DNA from: Candidatus Saccharibacteria bacterium UBA3749 | GTDB lineage: Bacteria; Patescibacteriota; Saccharimonadia; Saccharimonadales; Saccharimonadaceae | Assembly (NCBI GenBank): GCA_002371235.1 | Contig: DFGN01000006.1 | Location: forward strand, 1-57,490 | DNA: 57,490 nucleotides | Reading direction: 5' to 3' | Shown here: positions 43,636-54,249 of the stretch, piece after piece | How the letters are laid out: each line of letters opens with the position of its first letter | How positions within the stretch are numbered: the first letter of the stretch is position 1 | Made by a program: the position numbers and the translations under genes | The notes under the pieces: model-generated | What the model saw: only the letters and a program-made list of their open reading frames with translations | The model's database searches: none | What the model was told of the DNA's origin: nothing

Positions 43636-46104
43636 ATGCAAGAAGAATTTAGTGAAATAATGAACAAATTATCCGAAAATGCCAGATTTGCGTTGCAAAA
43701 ATCGGATTATTATGCAAAACGATATAACAATGGCTACATGGGGACGGAACACTTGCTACTTGGAATTTTGTCGATGGATACTTCGACTGGTGCGAAAATC
43801 CTACGAGCCGAGGGCGTAACGGCTGAAGATGTGGAGAAAGCACTGAACAAAGTTGCAGTGGAAGTGCCGGGCTCGGATATGGCGATGATGTCACTATCTG
43901 AGGCGGTGATACTGACATTTAGAATGGCTCAGGGTTTTACTAGGGAACAGGGGCTTAGTGTAATCGGAACTGAGCATATATTATATGCACTTTTGTCGCA
44001 GGAGAATTCACGGGCTTCGCTTATTTTGATGGGACTCGGAGTTGATAATGAAAAAGTTTTGAATGAAATTGAGAAGCTAGTAGAAGAGCAAACAAAAGAT
44101 GAGAAAAACAAGGCGGAAAAAGCCAAATATCTGAATAAGAAACAGCTGAAATTCCTAACACGTTATGGAAAAGACTTGACTGAGGAGGCTAAGCTTGGCC
44201 ATTTAGATACGGTAATCGGGCGTGAGAGTGAGATTGAACGAGTCGTGACGGTTTTGTCTCGTCGGACGAAGTCGAATCCAGTTCTAATCGGTGAAGCTGG
44301 TGTAGGAAAAACGGCTATTGTAGAGGGACTTGCGACTAGAATAGCCAATAATGAAGTGCCAGGCAATCTAATCGGAAAGCATATATATCAAGTAGACTTA
44401 TCCTCGTTAGTTGCTGGTACGAAATTTCGCGGCGAATTTGAGGAAAGAATTAAGGGAGTGATTGATGAAGCGGTCGGTGATGATTCGGTGCTTCTATTTA
44501 TTGATGAAATCCATTTACTTTGTGGAGCGGGTTCGGGCGAAGGCTCGATGGATGCAGCAAATATTCTGAAACCGGCTCTAGCACGAAATTCGATTAACCT
44601 AATTGGGGCTACGACGCTGGATGAATACCGGAAGTCAATTGAAAAGGATAAAGCGCTTTCGCGTAGGTTTCAGACTGTGATGGTGGAAGAGCCTTCAGCG
44701 GCGGTGACTTTACGTATTTTGAAGGGAATTAAGGGCCTTTATGAGAAACATCACGGTGTAGTGATTCCGGATGAGCTGCTAGAAACTGCGATTACGATGG
44801 GGCAAAGATATATAAATGATAGGTTCATGCCAGACAAGGTAATTGATATTATTGATGAGGCGTCGGCGATTTGCAAGGTGGCGGCAGATAAGAAGGGTGG
44901 TAGTAAATATAAGAAAATGAAAATTGAAAAATCACTACTAGAGAATAAGATTACTGAAGCGGCCGAAAACGAGGACTATGAGAAGGCGGCTGAGTATAAG
45001 ACCGAGCTAGCGAGGTTGGAAAAGGATATTAAGAAGCTGGAAAAATCTGGAGTAAAAAAGAACGTAAATCCAAAACTTACGGAAGAGAATTTGGCGACGG
45101 CTGTATCATTGAAGACCGGAATTCCAGTTTCTAAGGTACATGGCTCAGAAATGAAAATGTTGTTAGGGCTTGAGGATGAACTAAAAAAATCTGTAATCGG
45201 ACAAGATGAGGCAATTAAGGCTGTTTCGAAGGCGATTCGGAGAGGGCGTTCTGGAATTACGGATTCGAGACGTCCGATTGGTTCGTTCTTGTTTATGGGA
45301 CCGACTGGTGTTGGTAAGACTGAGCTCGCAAGGGTGATTGCAAGAGAGGTATTTGGTGGAGAAAACGCTTTAATTAAGATTGATATGTCGGAGTTTGGTG
45401 AAAAGCATAACGTTTCGCGACTGGTGGGTGCGCCAGCTGGGTATGTGGGGTATGAAGATGGTGGCAAATTGACTGAAGCGGTGAGACGTAGGCCTTATTC
45501 CGTAATACTATTTGATGAAATTGAAAAGGCACATCCGGATGTTTTTAATATCTTACTGCAAATTTTGGAAGATGGAGTTCTGACTGATGGTCAAGGTAAT
45601 AAAATTAAGTTTAATAATACGATTGTGATTCTGACATCGAATCTCGGTTCGGCTGATATGTATAGGGAGTCAGAATTAGGCTTCACGGCGAAGACGGCCA
45701 AGGATAAGAAAGCCTTAGCAGAGGAATATGAAGAGAACAAATCATACGCAATGAAAGCATTAAAGAAGGTAATGCGTCCGGAGCTTATCAACCGACTAGA
45801 TAATATATTAGTATTCCATGCTTTGACTCGGAAGGACGTAGAAAAGATTTTTGATAATCTCATTAATGACCTTAGAAAGAGATTAGCAACAAAGGGTATT
45901 GGCTTACAGGTTGATGATAAGGCGAAGGAGTACCTGATTCGCGAGGGCTATGATCCAAAGAATGGTGCAAGGCCACTGCGACGTAAAATCGAGGATGAAG
46001 TTGAGTCTCTGCTTTCAGAAGAGATAATTGCGGAGAACTTAAAGAAAGGTGATATACCTACACTCAAGCTAATTAATCACAAATTGGTATTAAGAAAGGA
46101 GTAA
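43636..46104 (+). CDS. clpC: ATP-dependent chaperone/unfoldase ClpC
   Basis: An AAA+ unfoldase that feeds ClpP, 822 aa. The N-terminal double Clp repeat spans residues ~1-145 ('[18 protein letters not shown]', '[14 protein letters not shown]'). AAA-1 has Walker A '[15 protein letters not shown]' near residue 218. The ClpC-type middle/UVR segment ('[18 protein letters not shown]') is at ~430-480. AAA-2 has Walker A '[19 protein letters not shown]' near residue 554 and ends '[19 protein letters not shown]'. The middle segment is short, which separates ClpC from the disaggregase ClpB. The in-frame start at 43609 lies in the promoter and was rejected. The clpP start follows after 2 nt. Confidence 0.94.
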   Translation: MQEEFSEIMNKLSENARFALQKSDYYAKRYNNGYMGTEHLLLGILSMDTSTGAKILRAEGVTAEDVEKALNKVAVEVPGSDMAMMSLSEAVILTFRMAQGFTREQGLSVIGTEHILYALLSQENSRASLILMGLGVDNEKVLNEIEKLVEEQTKDEKNKAEKAKYLNKKQLKFLTRYGKDLTEEAKLGHLDTVIGRESEIERVVTVLSRRTKSNPVLIGEAGVGKTAIVEGLATRIANNEVPGNLIGKHIYQVDLSSLVAGTKFRGEFEERIKGVIDEAVGDDSVLLFIDEIHLLCGAGSGEGSMDAANILKPALARNSINLIGATTLDEYRKSIEKDKALSRRFQTVMVEEPSAAVTLRILKGIKGLYEKHHGVVIPDELLETAITMGQRYINDRFMPDKVIDIIDEASAICKVAADKKGGSKYKKMKIEKSLLENKITEAAENEDYEKAAEYKTELARLEKDIKKLEKSGVKKNVNPKLTEENLATAVSLKTGIPVSKVHGSEMKMLLGLEDELKKSVIGQDEAIKAVSKAIRRGRSGITDSRRPIGSFLFMGPTGVGKTELARVIAREVFGGENALIKIDMSEFGEKHNVSRLVGAPAGYVGYEDGGKLTEAVRRRPYSVILFDEIEKAHPDVFNILLQILEDGVLTDGQGNKIKFNNTIVILTSNLGSADMYRESELGFTAKTAKDKKALAEEYEENKSYAMKALKKVMRPELINRLDNILVFHALTRKDVEKIFDNLINDLRKRLATKGIGLQVDDKAKEYLIREGYDPKNGARPLRRKIEDEVESLLSEEIIAENLKKGDIPTLKLINHKLVLRKE

Positions 46105-46106
46105 CA

Positions 46107-46691
46107 ATGACAAAAGATTATTTAGTACCTACGGTAGTAGAGGAAACAAATAAAGGTGAGAGAGCGTACGATATTTATTCGCGTCTTTTAAACGATCGGA
46201 TTATATTTCTTGGTGAGGATGTAAATTCGCATACGGCCAACTTAGTGATTGCGCAGCTATTGTATTTAGCACACGAAGACAGCAAAAAACCCATAAAGCT
46301 CTACATCAATTCGCCTGGTGGTTCGGTATATGATGGACTGGCTATTATTGATACGATGAATTATATTGAGCCGGATGTCGAAACGATTGGTATTGGTTTG
46401 CAGGCTTCGATGGGTGCAATGCTACTAAGTTCTGGTGCGAAGGGAAAGCGATATTGCTTACCAAATGCGCGAATTATGATTCATCAGCCATCGTCTGGTA
46501 CGGAAGGTAAGATTACCGACCAAGAGATAATGTTACGTGAGGGAGTATTCTTAAAAAAGCGTTTAGCGGAAATATTTGCAGAGAATACTGGTAAAGATTT
46601 GAAGCAGGTAGAGAAGGATATGGATCGCGATAATTGGATGAGTGCTGAGGAAGCAAAAAAATACGGAATCATTGACGAAATAATCCATTAG
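46107..46691 (+). CDS. clpP: ATP-dependent Clp protease proteolytic subunit
   Basis: Serine peptidase subunit, 194 aa, full length. The catalytic triad is visible: Ser in '[13 protein letters not shown]' (~residue 101), His in '[13 protein letters not shown]' (~126) and an Asp in the '[20 protein letters not shown]' block (~175). '[20 protein letters not shown]' is the substrate-groove/handle sequence. It follows clpC after 2 nt, behind AAAGGAG, so both halves of the ClpCP machine share one transcript and CIRCE control. That compact clpC-clpP operon is uncommon: in Firmicutes the two are usually at separate loci. Confidence 0.96.
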   Translation: MTKDYLVPTVVEETNKGERAYDIYSRLLNDRIIFLGEDVNSHTANLVIAQLLYLAHEDSKKPIKLYINSPGGSVYDGLAIIDTMNYIEPDVETIGIGLQASMGAMLLSSGAKGKRYCLPNARIMIHQPSSGTEGKITDQEIMLREGVFLKKRLAEIFAENTGKDLKQVEKDMDRDNWMSAEEAKKYGIIDEIIH

Positions 46692-46728
46692 AAGATAGAT
46701 TATATCGGTTGAATCTCGTTCATGTTTA

Positions 46729-46737
46729 TGCTAAGAT
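46729..46737 (+). promoter_or_regulatory. Extended -10 promoter, leaderless type
   Basis: TGC-TAAGAT (-10 at 46732-46737) ends 7 nt before the ATG at 46745. The in-frame 46709 start is upstream of it. Confidence 0.6.
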
Positions 46738-46744
46738 TATAAGC

Positions 46745-49700
46745 ATGAGGTTAATAAAACAATCTGCTAATCGTAAGATGATCGCACTTCTGGCTTGGCA
46801 GATTGTTTTTGTTTCCTTTGTAATCATATTGGGACAGTTGGTTTTGATACAGAATGTTTCGGCCGATATGAAAAGCGATTGTCTCAGTAATAGTGGAGGT
46901 CGGGAAGGCATTGCATCGGTAGATTGGGCATGTGGTGTCTGGGCTGATGAATATGGTGAGACGAATGTTTGCTCATTATGGCTAGGTGGTGACAATAGTG
47001 TAGACCCTACCATTCATGTAGAAAGTCTCAATGAAATCAAGACTGTGCATTATTATGGTATGTGTACAGACTATCCTAACACCACATCGTTAATTTGGGC
47101 AGAGAATGATAATAATTCGATTGATAACTCGGTTAATTTGACGAGGGGCTATTGGGGGATTCCGACTTTTGTCGATACGACTCTCAATGTGGCGCGTTTT
47201 GTAGAAGGAGTGCCGAAAGTTGTTACGAGTGAAGGTGATAAGTATACAAGAAATATTAATATTTGCCGAATGAATGGTTCGGCGACGAGCTGTGACGAAT
47301 ACTTTGGAGCTTGTGACTGTATGGAAGAGGAAGTAAGCGTTGTAGTAGAAAGCGAAGATAGTTTTTACGGTAAATCAGTGGTATCGTCGTCGGATGAGGC
47401 TCGGAATAGTGGTAGCAGTGCTGAGTTGGGGTTTACTCAGGAAGATGGCAAGGTTACGTATTATATCGATAATTGTGATTCGGTAAACGGTTGTTCGGCT
47501 AAATTTTGGCATTACTTAAAACGTGAAAGCGGTAATGGTTCTACGACTTATAGCATTAGTAGAACATCGAATTACTCTTCAGTAGATGGTGGCGTGGTGT
47601 TTAGTAATATGGAAGAAACATTTGATAGAGATAATCCAGTGATGGTGCACGAAGAGGCTTTTGTTAATAAATTGAGACCTGGACAAGTGGTCTGTGAGAC
47701 ACTGACATTTACTATTAATGATAATGGTGAAAAAAAGAGCTTGACGGTTTGTGCATCGGCACTTGGAGATGCGCAGCCGCCGGACCCAGATTTAGATTCA
47801 GCTTCTGGCGATAGAGCATATCTGAATATTAAGGTTAAGAATAATAATGTAACAAAATATGATAGTTATCAGCGTACAGTGTACGCAAAACCAGGTGATA
47901 CTTTGTCATATCGAAGCACTTATAACCCGGTACTTCAGTATGCCTATTATATTGTCCCGGATAAAATCAAAATTGATAATGGTACGATACTACCTTTAAA
48001 TAGTGTTAACTCAGACAAACTTGGTGATATATTTAAAAACACGGCCTTGTTTACGGAATGGAAAAATGCCTATGCGGTTAATGGTAATTTTGGAGGGTTA
48101 AATAAAACGTATCGATATGATGCTGGTGATACGGAGACGCGAACCAATATTGACGAGTATAGAATATCATGGACTGAAGCGGGACGTTCACTTGATGGTG
48201 TGGCGCAAACTAATTCGACTGGAGAAATTATGACGACACCAAGACAGGTTTCGTTCGAAAGCTACATGATGGGTGAAGGAGATTACAATGTGGCACATGT
48301 ATTTACTGACGCATTGCGTGCTACCGCTTATGCCAAAGTGCCATATAACTATCGTACGGCAATAGGCGTTAACTCTAATAGTGAGACCGTTGGAGCGGGT
48401 GAGACTGGAACAATAGACGTAACTATTGATGTATTGCCGAAGGTTAATAACGAAACAACAAATGGTGGGAATGATAATGCCTATGCTACGGTGATGCGTG
48501 GAGCTAGCGTCAAGACTATTGTGTATGTGCCTGGAGCTGGTACTACGAAGGTTGGTATGAGTAATTACATGGCTGGTGGACGTGGGATTTGTGATAGATA
48601 TGCATCGGCTGCTATATGTAGTGAGGCGACGGTAGCTACCGATAGAACGTTCAACTCGGAAGGGAATCTTGCTGGAAAGATTGGCGATGGAATTAAGGCG
48701 ATTAGCTTTAATGTGCCAGATTTAGATGCAGGAACGGAGATCTGTGTGGCTGCAGCAGTTTATCCTTCAAATAGTGGCGACGATACTAATCTTGACAGAA
48801 AAGGGAATGATAAGTGGAATGTTTCTGACTCTAAATGTTTCGTAGTAGCTAAGAAGCCTAGTATTGAGGTGTGGGGAGGCGGTATTTTCTCTAGTGGAGA
48901 CATAAGTTTACCGATCAGCAGGAAGAATAATCTCAGTGGTTATGCTGATTATGATATAAATACAAGAAATCGGTTCTTTGTATTTGGCTCTTGGGCTGAA
49001 TCAGAGATAGTGGCACTTGGTACTGTGACTGGTCTAGGTAGTGGAGCGAGTACTGGTTTTTCACATATAAATAATGGTAACTTATGGCCAAGTTATAATA
49101 ATGACAATTCTTGGAATACGGAACTACTTGCAACTTATGGCCCTGGCGGTAGTTACGAAAACACTCCGAATTATTGTCTAAGGAGTATACTGACCTTTGC
49201 AAATAATAATTGTTTGAATAACCGAGCCGGTAAGATTGGAAACTCTACTAGTAAAGAGAATCTAGAGAGAAGTAAAAAGTATTTGGTTGAAATGTTTAAG
49301 GAAAATCAGGATAGAAATAATGTAATATATGAGAATCATAATGATTATACTATTGCTGATAATGTCTTGATGACTAGTGGGACGACAAGGGTGATTGATG
49401 CTAGTAGTTTTAATGTTACTATTGAACATGACATTAGTTTTTTAGATAATCAAATATATAACAGAATGAGTGAAATTCCAAAGCTAATTATTTATGCGAG
49501 GAATATTAACATTAATTGTGACGTGAATCGTATCGATGCGGTATTAATTGCGGAAAACAATATTAATACTTGTTACAATTCTGACAATATTAACGATAGA
49601 ATCAACTCGAATCAACTAATAATTAATGGTTCAGTGATTACTGATACGCTTTCTGCTAATCGTACTTATGGTGCAGCTAAGGGAGCGAATTCGATAATTC

Positions 49701-49819
49701 CAGCAGAAATAATTAATTATGACGCGACGCTCTATTTGTGGGGCAATAATGAGTCAAGTTTGGCGGGCGGTGGGAGATTTTCTTCTGTATATCTTCGCGA
49801 AGTTGCACCAAGGTATTAA
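46745..49819 (+). CDS. Large secreted surface protein, paralogue of the 50507 product
   Basis: 1024 aa. A signal peptide or anchor ends near 'LVLIQNVSA' (residue ~42). The first ~200 residues are unique and Cys-rich ('DYPNTTSLIW', 'FGACDCMEEE'). From ~205 onward ('FYGKSVVSSSDEARNSGSS') it is collinear with the protein at 50507. Shared blocks are 'KFWHYLKRESG', 'LRPGQVVCETLTF', 'AYLNIKVKNNNVTKYDSYQR', 'GTEICVAAAVYPSNSGDDTN', and a C-terminal region ending 'NRTYGAAKGANSIIPAEIIN'. That C-terminal end, with its 'RIDAVLIAENNINTC' strands, is of a kind I recall from other patescibacterial secreted proteins. There is no LPXTG and no C-terminal helix. Function unknown; surface or pilus-associated structure is a guess. 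Confidence 0.8.
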   Translation: MRLIKQSANRKMIALLAWQIVFVSFVIILGQLVLIQNVSADMKSDCLSNSGGREGIASVDWACGVWADEYGETNVCSLWLGGDNSVDPTIHVESLNEIKTVHYYGMCTDYPNTTSLIWAENDNNSIDNSVNLTRGYWGIPTFVDTTLNVARFVEGVPKVVTSEGDKYTRNINICRMNGSATSCDEYFGACDCMEEEVSVVVESEDSFYGKSVVSSSDEARNSGSSAELGFTQEDGKVTYYIDNCDSVNGCSAKFWHYLKRESGNGSTTYSISRTSNYSSVDGGVVFSNMEETFDRDNPVMVHEEAFVNKLRPGQVVCETLTFTINDNGEKKSLTVCASALGDAQPPDPDLDSASGDRAYLNIKVKNNNVTKYDSYQRTVYAKPGDTLSYRSTYNPVLQYAYYIVPDKIKIDNGTILPLNSVNSDKLGDIFKNTALFTEWKNAYAVNGNFGGLNKTYRYDAGDTETRTNIDEYRISWTEAGRSLDGVAQTNSTGEIMTTPRQVSFESYMMGEGDYNVAHVFTDALRATAYAKVPYNYRTAIGVNSNSETVGAGETGTIDVTIDVLPKVNNETTNGGNDNAYATVMRGASVKTIVYVPGAGTTKVGMSNYMAGGRGICDRYASAAICSEATVATDRTFNSEGNLAGKIGDGIKAISFNVPDLDAGTEICVAAAVYPSNSGDDTNLDRKGNDKWNVSDSKCFVVAKKPSIEVWGGGIFSSGDISLPISRKNNLSGYADYDINTRNRFFVFGSWAESEIVALGTVTGLGSGASTGFSHINNGNLWPSYNNDNSWNTELLATYGPGGSYENTPNYCLRSILTFANNNCLNNRAGKIGNSTSKENLERSKKYLVEMFKENQDRNNVIYENHNDYTIADNVLMTSGTTRVIDASSFNVTIEHDISFLDNQIYNRMSEIPKLIIYARNININCDVNRIDAVLIAENNINTCYNSDNINDRINSNQLIINGSVITDTLSANRTYGAAKGANSIIPAEIINYDATLYLWGNNESSLAGGGRFSSVYLREVAPRY

Positions 49820-49868
49820 TATATTTACAGAATATGGAATAAAAAACATTGTGATTATATGATGATTA

Positions 49869-49877
49869 TGCTAATAT
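49869..49877 (+). promoter_or_regulatory. Extended -10 promoter, leaderless type
   Basis: TGC-TAATAT (-10 at 49872-49877) ends 6 nt before the ATG at 49884. Confidence 0.5.
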
Positions 49878-49883
49878 AGAAGT

Positions 49884-50510
49884 ATGATTAGTGATGGAGA
49901 AAAGAGGACTAACAATGGTGGGTTGGTAGTTGTTCTTATCATTTTAGTGGCTATTATAATTGGTTTGTTGATTGGTGTTCTTGTTTTGTATATCAATCGG
50001 GGTGAGAATGAACCAACAAATGAAGAAACTAAAACTGCATCGACTATGACGACGGATGAGGATAGAGCGGCGTTCGAAGATTATATAAATAGATTCAATG
50101 AAGTTAGTGCCAAAGCCAATGCCTTGTACAACCGTGAGTCAGTCTTGGCAAGTGAAATACTTGATGTGTATGGACCTACAATTGATTACTACCTATCCCG
50201 CAATGATTATTCAAATGCACAAACATTTATTTTGTTACGAACGGATGATTTGATGAAGTATAATTATAAAAAGGAAGCTATAGATACTTTAACGAGTATT
50301 GATTATAACTTTTTCCCGAAGGCTATACAGAATCGATATTATCATCGCATAGTAAGTATCGCAAACGGATTGGGCGAGGACGAGGTGGCTAGTAAATATC
50401 AGAAGTTAGCAAATGATACGGAAGCAGCTATGGAGGAAGCAAAGCGACAATCGCGAGAATGGCAAGAGGTGTTTAATGCTCCAATAAAAGAAGAGGATGA
50501 TAAAAGATGA
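49884..50510 (+). CDS. Membrane-anchored helical protein between two surface-protein paralogues
   Basis: No family is recognised. 208 aa. A ~12-residue start is followed by one membrane helix (residues ~13-36, 'GGLVVVLIILVAIIIGLLIG'). Next is an acidic Glu/Asn/Thr linker, then ~150 residues of helical, tetratricopeptide-like sequence ('AQTFILLRTDDLMKYNYKKE', 'RYYHRIVSIANGLGEDEVAS'). The C-terminus is charged. Its stop overlaps the ATG of the following 1222-aa protein (ATGA), so the two are co-translated. It may be an anchor, chaperone or export partner for the large paralogue. That is inferred from coupling only. Confidence 0.75.
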   Translation: MISDGEKRTNNGGLVVVLIILVAIIIGLLIGVLVLYINRGENEPTNEETKTASTMTTDEDRAAFEDYINRFNEVSAKANALYNRESVLASEILDVYGPTIDYYLSRNDYSNAQTFILLRTDDLMKYNYKKEAIDTLTSIDYNFFPKAIQNRYYHRIVSIANGLGEDEVASKYQKLANDTEAAMEEAKRQSREWQEVFNAPIKEEDDKR

Positions 50511-53500
50511 AAAGAAAAACTATGCTATTATTAATGACGACGCTGGGTTTAGCTATCTGTGGACTATTTTGTCAGAATGATACTTTTGCTGATGATTTTG
50601 TGACGAGTGCTGACGTAGTCTGGGTGCCAAATGCTGGTTATACTTGGTATGATGATTTTGATACTAGGACTGGAGGTCACTCTATGTTTGATGTTAGTTT
50701 GACGTTCGGGAGCGAATGCGATGGCGAGAATGAATGTGAAATTGTATATAACAGTACTGAATCTCCGTATGGTGGTCCAATTGGGTATAGATTTTGGTGT
50801 AATGATGGCGGTTTATATCTGGATGAATGGGGTGGGAGTGATAGAAATAATATAATAGGTGGGGGTTTTACTACCTCTATTACGACTAGCTTAGACGTTG
50901 CGAGTTCTAATGCGAGTGATGAATGGAATTATTATTTCGTAGATATTTTGCCTCCTGCTGAGCATTTCCATACTCCGGTAATAAAGGATTATGATGACGA
51001 GAGATACGATCTTTATGGTATTGATTGGCAACCTATACGTGGCAGGATTCGACGGCGAAAGGATTTTAAGCTGGACGTGATTGGTAAGAGCGTTTATGAT
51101 AATAGTAGTATTACTGGAGGTAACATTTTGCCGGCGGCGACTGGTAACGGATGGGTTAATGCGACGAGAATTAATCTTGACTCAGCGAGGTTCATTTGTT
51201 GGAAAGATACTATTTCTAATTTAACGAATGGATGTATAACTGATACCAATAGTGAATGGAGCCCACATGTGTCTGATTTTGATGGAAGTGCATTTACTAA
51301 GTATCATAGAATTTTGACGGAAGATCATACTGTATATGCTTATTATGCTCCCAAATATACGTTAAGAATAAATGCTGGTGAAGGAACTTCGGTATCAGTA
51401 GAACGTGAGGAGTCTCCTTATGGTAATTCAACTGGAGCTTTATCAAATGGTAGCACGATTTATCGAGATGATAAGCTGAAGATTTGCGTAACTATAAACA
51501 GTGGATATACTTTTCAGAATTATACAATCCAGGAAGGAAGTGGTGTGCCTTCTGGGGTGACGCCGAACGAGCGGTATTGTACTAATTCTCGATATTATGT
51601 TCGAGATGATACCACAATAACTGTAAGTGCCACGAAAAATGAGTTCTACGGCAAATCGTTGGTATCTTCATCAAATGGAGCTTGGAGTAGTAGTAACGGT
51701 GAATCGCTAGGTGTAAATAATACATTTACACAGACTTCTGGAACTGTAACCTATTATATTGATAACTGTGATCCCATTGCTGGATGCACAGCGAAATTTT
51801 GGCATTATTTGAAGCATGAAAGTGGGGCTGGAGCGACGTCATATAGTATTACAAGAGAATCAAATTACGAATCGGTATCTTCTGGCACGGTTATTGGCAA
51901 GACGACAGTGAGTAATTTTGGTAGTGATGGTGTGCTGCTTTTACATGAAGAGGCGTTTGTTAATAAGTTGAAGCCTGGCCAAGTGGTTTGCGAGACATTA
52001 ACATTTGATGCAAATATCACTACTACCAATAGGACTTTAAAGGTCTGTGCTTCGGCATTGGGCAATGCGCAGCCTCCGGATCCTAATAATCAAGATGCTC
52101 CGGAAAATCCCGACATACCGTCCGGTGATAAATCTTTCCTCAATATAAAGGTGCGTAATAGTAATGTAGCTAAGTATTCTAATTATCAGCGCGAGGTATA
52201 TGCAAAGCCGTATGATGTACTGAATTTTCGTAGTGTTTATAATCCAGTATTACAGTATACGTATAATTTGATACCGGAAAGGATGAAAATAAACAGTTCT
52301 AGTAGTGTTTATCCGTCGAGCGGAGTAAACGCGAGTTCGCTTGGTGCACTATATAATAATAGTCATTCTTCGGGTTTACGTGACTGGACTAACGCGTATG
52401 GCGTTTATCATGAGAGCTTTTCGTCAACGGGGACATTTAATCAGAATTATCTATACTCTGCTGGTAATACTGCATCACAGACAAATGTTAATGATCATGC
52501 CGTGGCTGCGTCAGAGGTCGGTAGGACACTGAAAGGAAATGCTGCAACGAACACCTCGACTGCAAATTCTACTACTCCGAGTCAGGTACAGTTTACTAGG
52601 GCTTCGATTGGTGGGCAAGATTATAATATGGCAAATGTGATTACCACACGAATCACTAAGACGGCGACAGCTAAGATTCCGTATAATTATCAAACGGAAA
52701 TTAAAGTGCGTTCAAATGATGAGATATTGTATGCCGGTGAAAGTGGTAAGATTGATGCCGTGATTGATGTGCTACCGAAAACAAATAGCGAAACGACGAA
52801 TGGAAGCCCCGAGCAGGCATACGCCACTAAGACGGGAAGTTCTACTGTGATGTTAGTTGTTTATATTCCGGCCAGTAACACTACACGGGAAGGTGAAAAT
52901 AACTATACTAAAGGTGATAACGGCTTATGTGCAAGATATGGCGGCGCGTCGCTATGTGGGGAGAAAACGGTACTTCAATCTCAGGTATTAAATTCCACTG
53001 GAGATGTAAATGGTAAGATTGGTGAAGAGAAAAAGAATCTCTCGTTTAATGTTCCGGACATTGATGCTGGAGCTGAGATTTGCGTAGCTGCTGCTCTATA
53101 TCCATCAAATAGTGGTAGCGATACGAATCTAAATGCGGCTGGTAGTGGTACTTGGAATGTGTCAGATTCGAAATGTTTCAAGATTGCTAAGAAACCAAGT
53201 TTGCAGGTATGGGGTGGTGGAGTGTTTTCGAATTACACATTGAAGACTCCGGTTAGTATCAAAAATAATCTAAATGGATACGTGGAATACGACATAGGGG
53301 CAACGAACCGTAATTATATATTTGGGTCCGGAACTGAACTAAATTTGATTTCGATTAATGCTGTGAATGGTTTTAGTAGTGGTGCTAGTACTGGTTTTTC
53401 ACACATTGAGAATGGGGTAATCTGGCCTCGTTATAACGCGGATAATGCGGTTGAGGGTGGGGTAGAGGCGGAGTTACTGGCCAGTTATGGTCCTGGTGGG

Positions 53501-54175
53501 AGTTTCGAGGCGAGTCCGAATTTTTGCTTAAGAAGCATACTAACTTTTGCTAACAATAACTGTTCTGGACGTAATGGTACTGCCGGTCGGATAGGAGGCT
53601 CTGGTCAGAGTGATGCCGGTAAGAACAAAGAAGCTCTAATAGAGCGATTCAAGAATGCTGACGATGTGCCGACGATTGATTATGAGAGAGTGTATAGTGA
53701 TTATACTATTTCGGAGAATGTTTTCGTAGATAAGGGTAGGACTAGGGTGATAAATGTGGAAGGTGGCAATGCAATTATTGAACATAATATTGAATTTCTA
53801 AATTCAACTACTTATGATTCGATTAGCGAGATTCCTAAACTAGTGATTTTTGCGAAGAATATCAAGATTAACTGTGCTGTGACACAAATTGATGCAGTTT
53901 TGATTGCGGATGGCGATGTGAACACTTGCTATGATTCGGATGATATTAATGATAGAGCGCATTCCAACCAACTAATTATTAATGGTTCGATTATTACAAA
54001 TACACTTTCGGCAAATCGTACTTACGGAGCAGCCAAGGGGGCTAATTCCATCATTCCAGCTGAAATTATTAATTATGATGCGACTTTGTATTTGTGGGGT
54101 TCGAGTAGGGCGGATGCGACCGGATCTGGTGGGTTAGATGCAACGTATATTCATGAACTTGCACCAAGATATTAA
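50507..54175 (+). CDS. Large secreted surface protein, paralogue of the 46745 product
   Basis: 1222 aa. A signal peptide (residues 1-~29, 'LGLAICGLFCQNDTFA') precedes a unique ~345-residue N-terminal part with Trp/Tyr-rich beta sequence and a Listeria-Bacteroides-like stretch ('HTVYAYYAPKYTLRINAGEG'). From ~378 ('FYGKSLVSSSNGAWSSSNGE') to the end it is a close paralogue of the 46745 protein. It keeps 'AKFWHYLKHESG', 'LKPGQVVCETLTF', 'GAEICVAAALYPSNSG' and the identical 'RTYGAAKGANSIIPAEIIN' end. The DNA of the two genes differs at many third positions, so the duplication is old. It is coupled to the membrane protein gene upstream. Function unknown. Confidence 0.8.
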   Translation: MKRKTMLLLMTTLGLAICGLFCQNDTFADDFVTSADVVWVPNAGYTWYDDFDTRTGGHSMFDVSLTFGSECDGENECEIVYNSTESPYGGPIGYRFWCNDGGLYLDEWGGSDRNNIIGGGFTTSITTSLDVASSNASDEWNYYFVDILPPAEHFHTPVIKDYDDERYDLYGIDWQPIRGRIRRRKDFKLDVIGKSVYDNSSITGGNILPAATGNGWVNATRINLDSARFICWKDTISNLTNGCITDTNSEWSPHVSDFDGSAFTKYHRILTEDHTVYAYYAPKYTLRINAGEGTSVSVEREESPYGNSTGALSNGSTIYRDDKLKICVTINSGYTFQNYTIQEGSGVPSGVTPNERYCTNSRYYVRDDTTITVSATKNEFYGKSLVSSSNGAWSSSNGESLGVNNTFTQTSGTVTYYIDNCDPIAGCTAKFWHYLKHESGAGATSYSITRESNYESVSSGTVIGKTTVSNFGSDGVLLLHEEAFVNKLKPGQVVCETLTFDANITTTNRTLKVCASALGNAQPPDPNNQDAPENPDIPSGDKSFLNIKVRNSNVAKYSNYQREVYAKPYDVLNFRSVYNPVLQYTYNLIPERMKINSSSSVYPSSGVNASSLGALYNNSHSSGLRDWTNAYGVYHESFSSTGTFNQNYLYSAGNTASQTNVNDHAVAASEVGRTLKGNAATNTSTANSTTPSQVQFTRASIGGQDYNMANVITTRITKTATAKIPYNYQTEIKVRSNDEILYAGESGKIDAVIDVLPKTNSETTNGSPEQAYATKTGSSTVMLVVYIPASNTTREGENNYTKGDNGLCARYGGASLCGEKTVLQSQVLNSTGDVNGKIGEEKKNLSFNVPDIDAGAEICVAAALYPSNSGSDTNLNAAGSGTWNVSDSKCFKIAKKPSLQVWGGGVFSNYTLKTPVSIKNNLNGYVEYDIGATNRNYIFGSGTELNLISINAVNGFSSGASTGFSHIENGVIWPRYNADNAVEGGVEAELLASYGPGGSFEASPNFCLRSILTFANNNCSGRNGTAGRIGGSGQSDAGKNKEALIERFKNADDVPTIDYERVYSDYTISENVFVDKGRTRVINVEGGNAIIEHNIEFLNSTTYDSISEIPKLVIFAKNIKINCAVTQIDAVLIADGDVNTCYDSDDINDRAHSNQLIINGSIITNTLSANRTYGAAKGANSIIPAEIINYDATLYLWGSSRADATGSGGLDATYIHELAPRY

Positions 54176-54249
54176 ACTGGTATATAATGTAACAAGATAG
54201 TTGTTGCAGATGTGTGTGACTGCTGCTTAAAAGAAAAAATGGAGGAATT

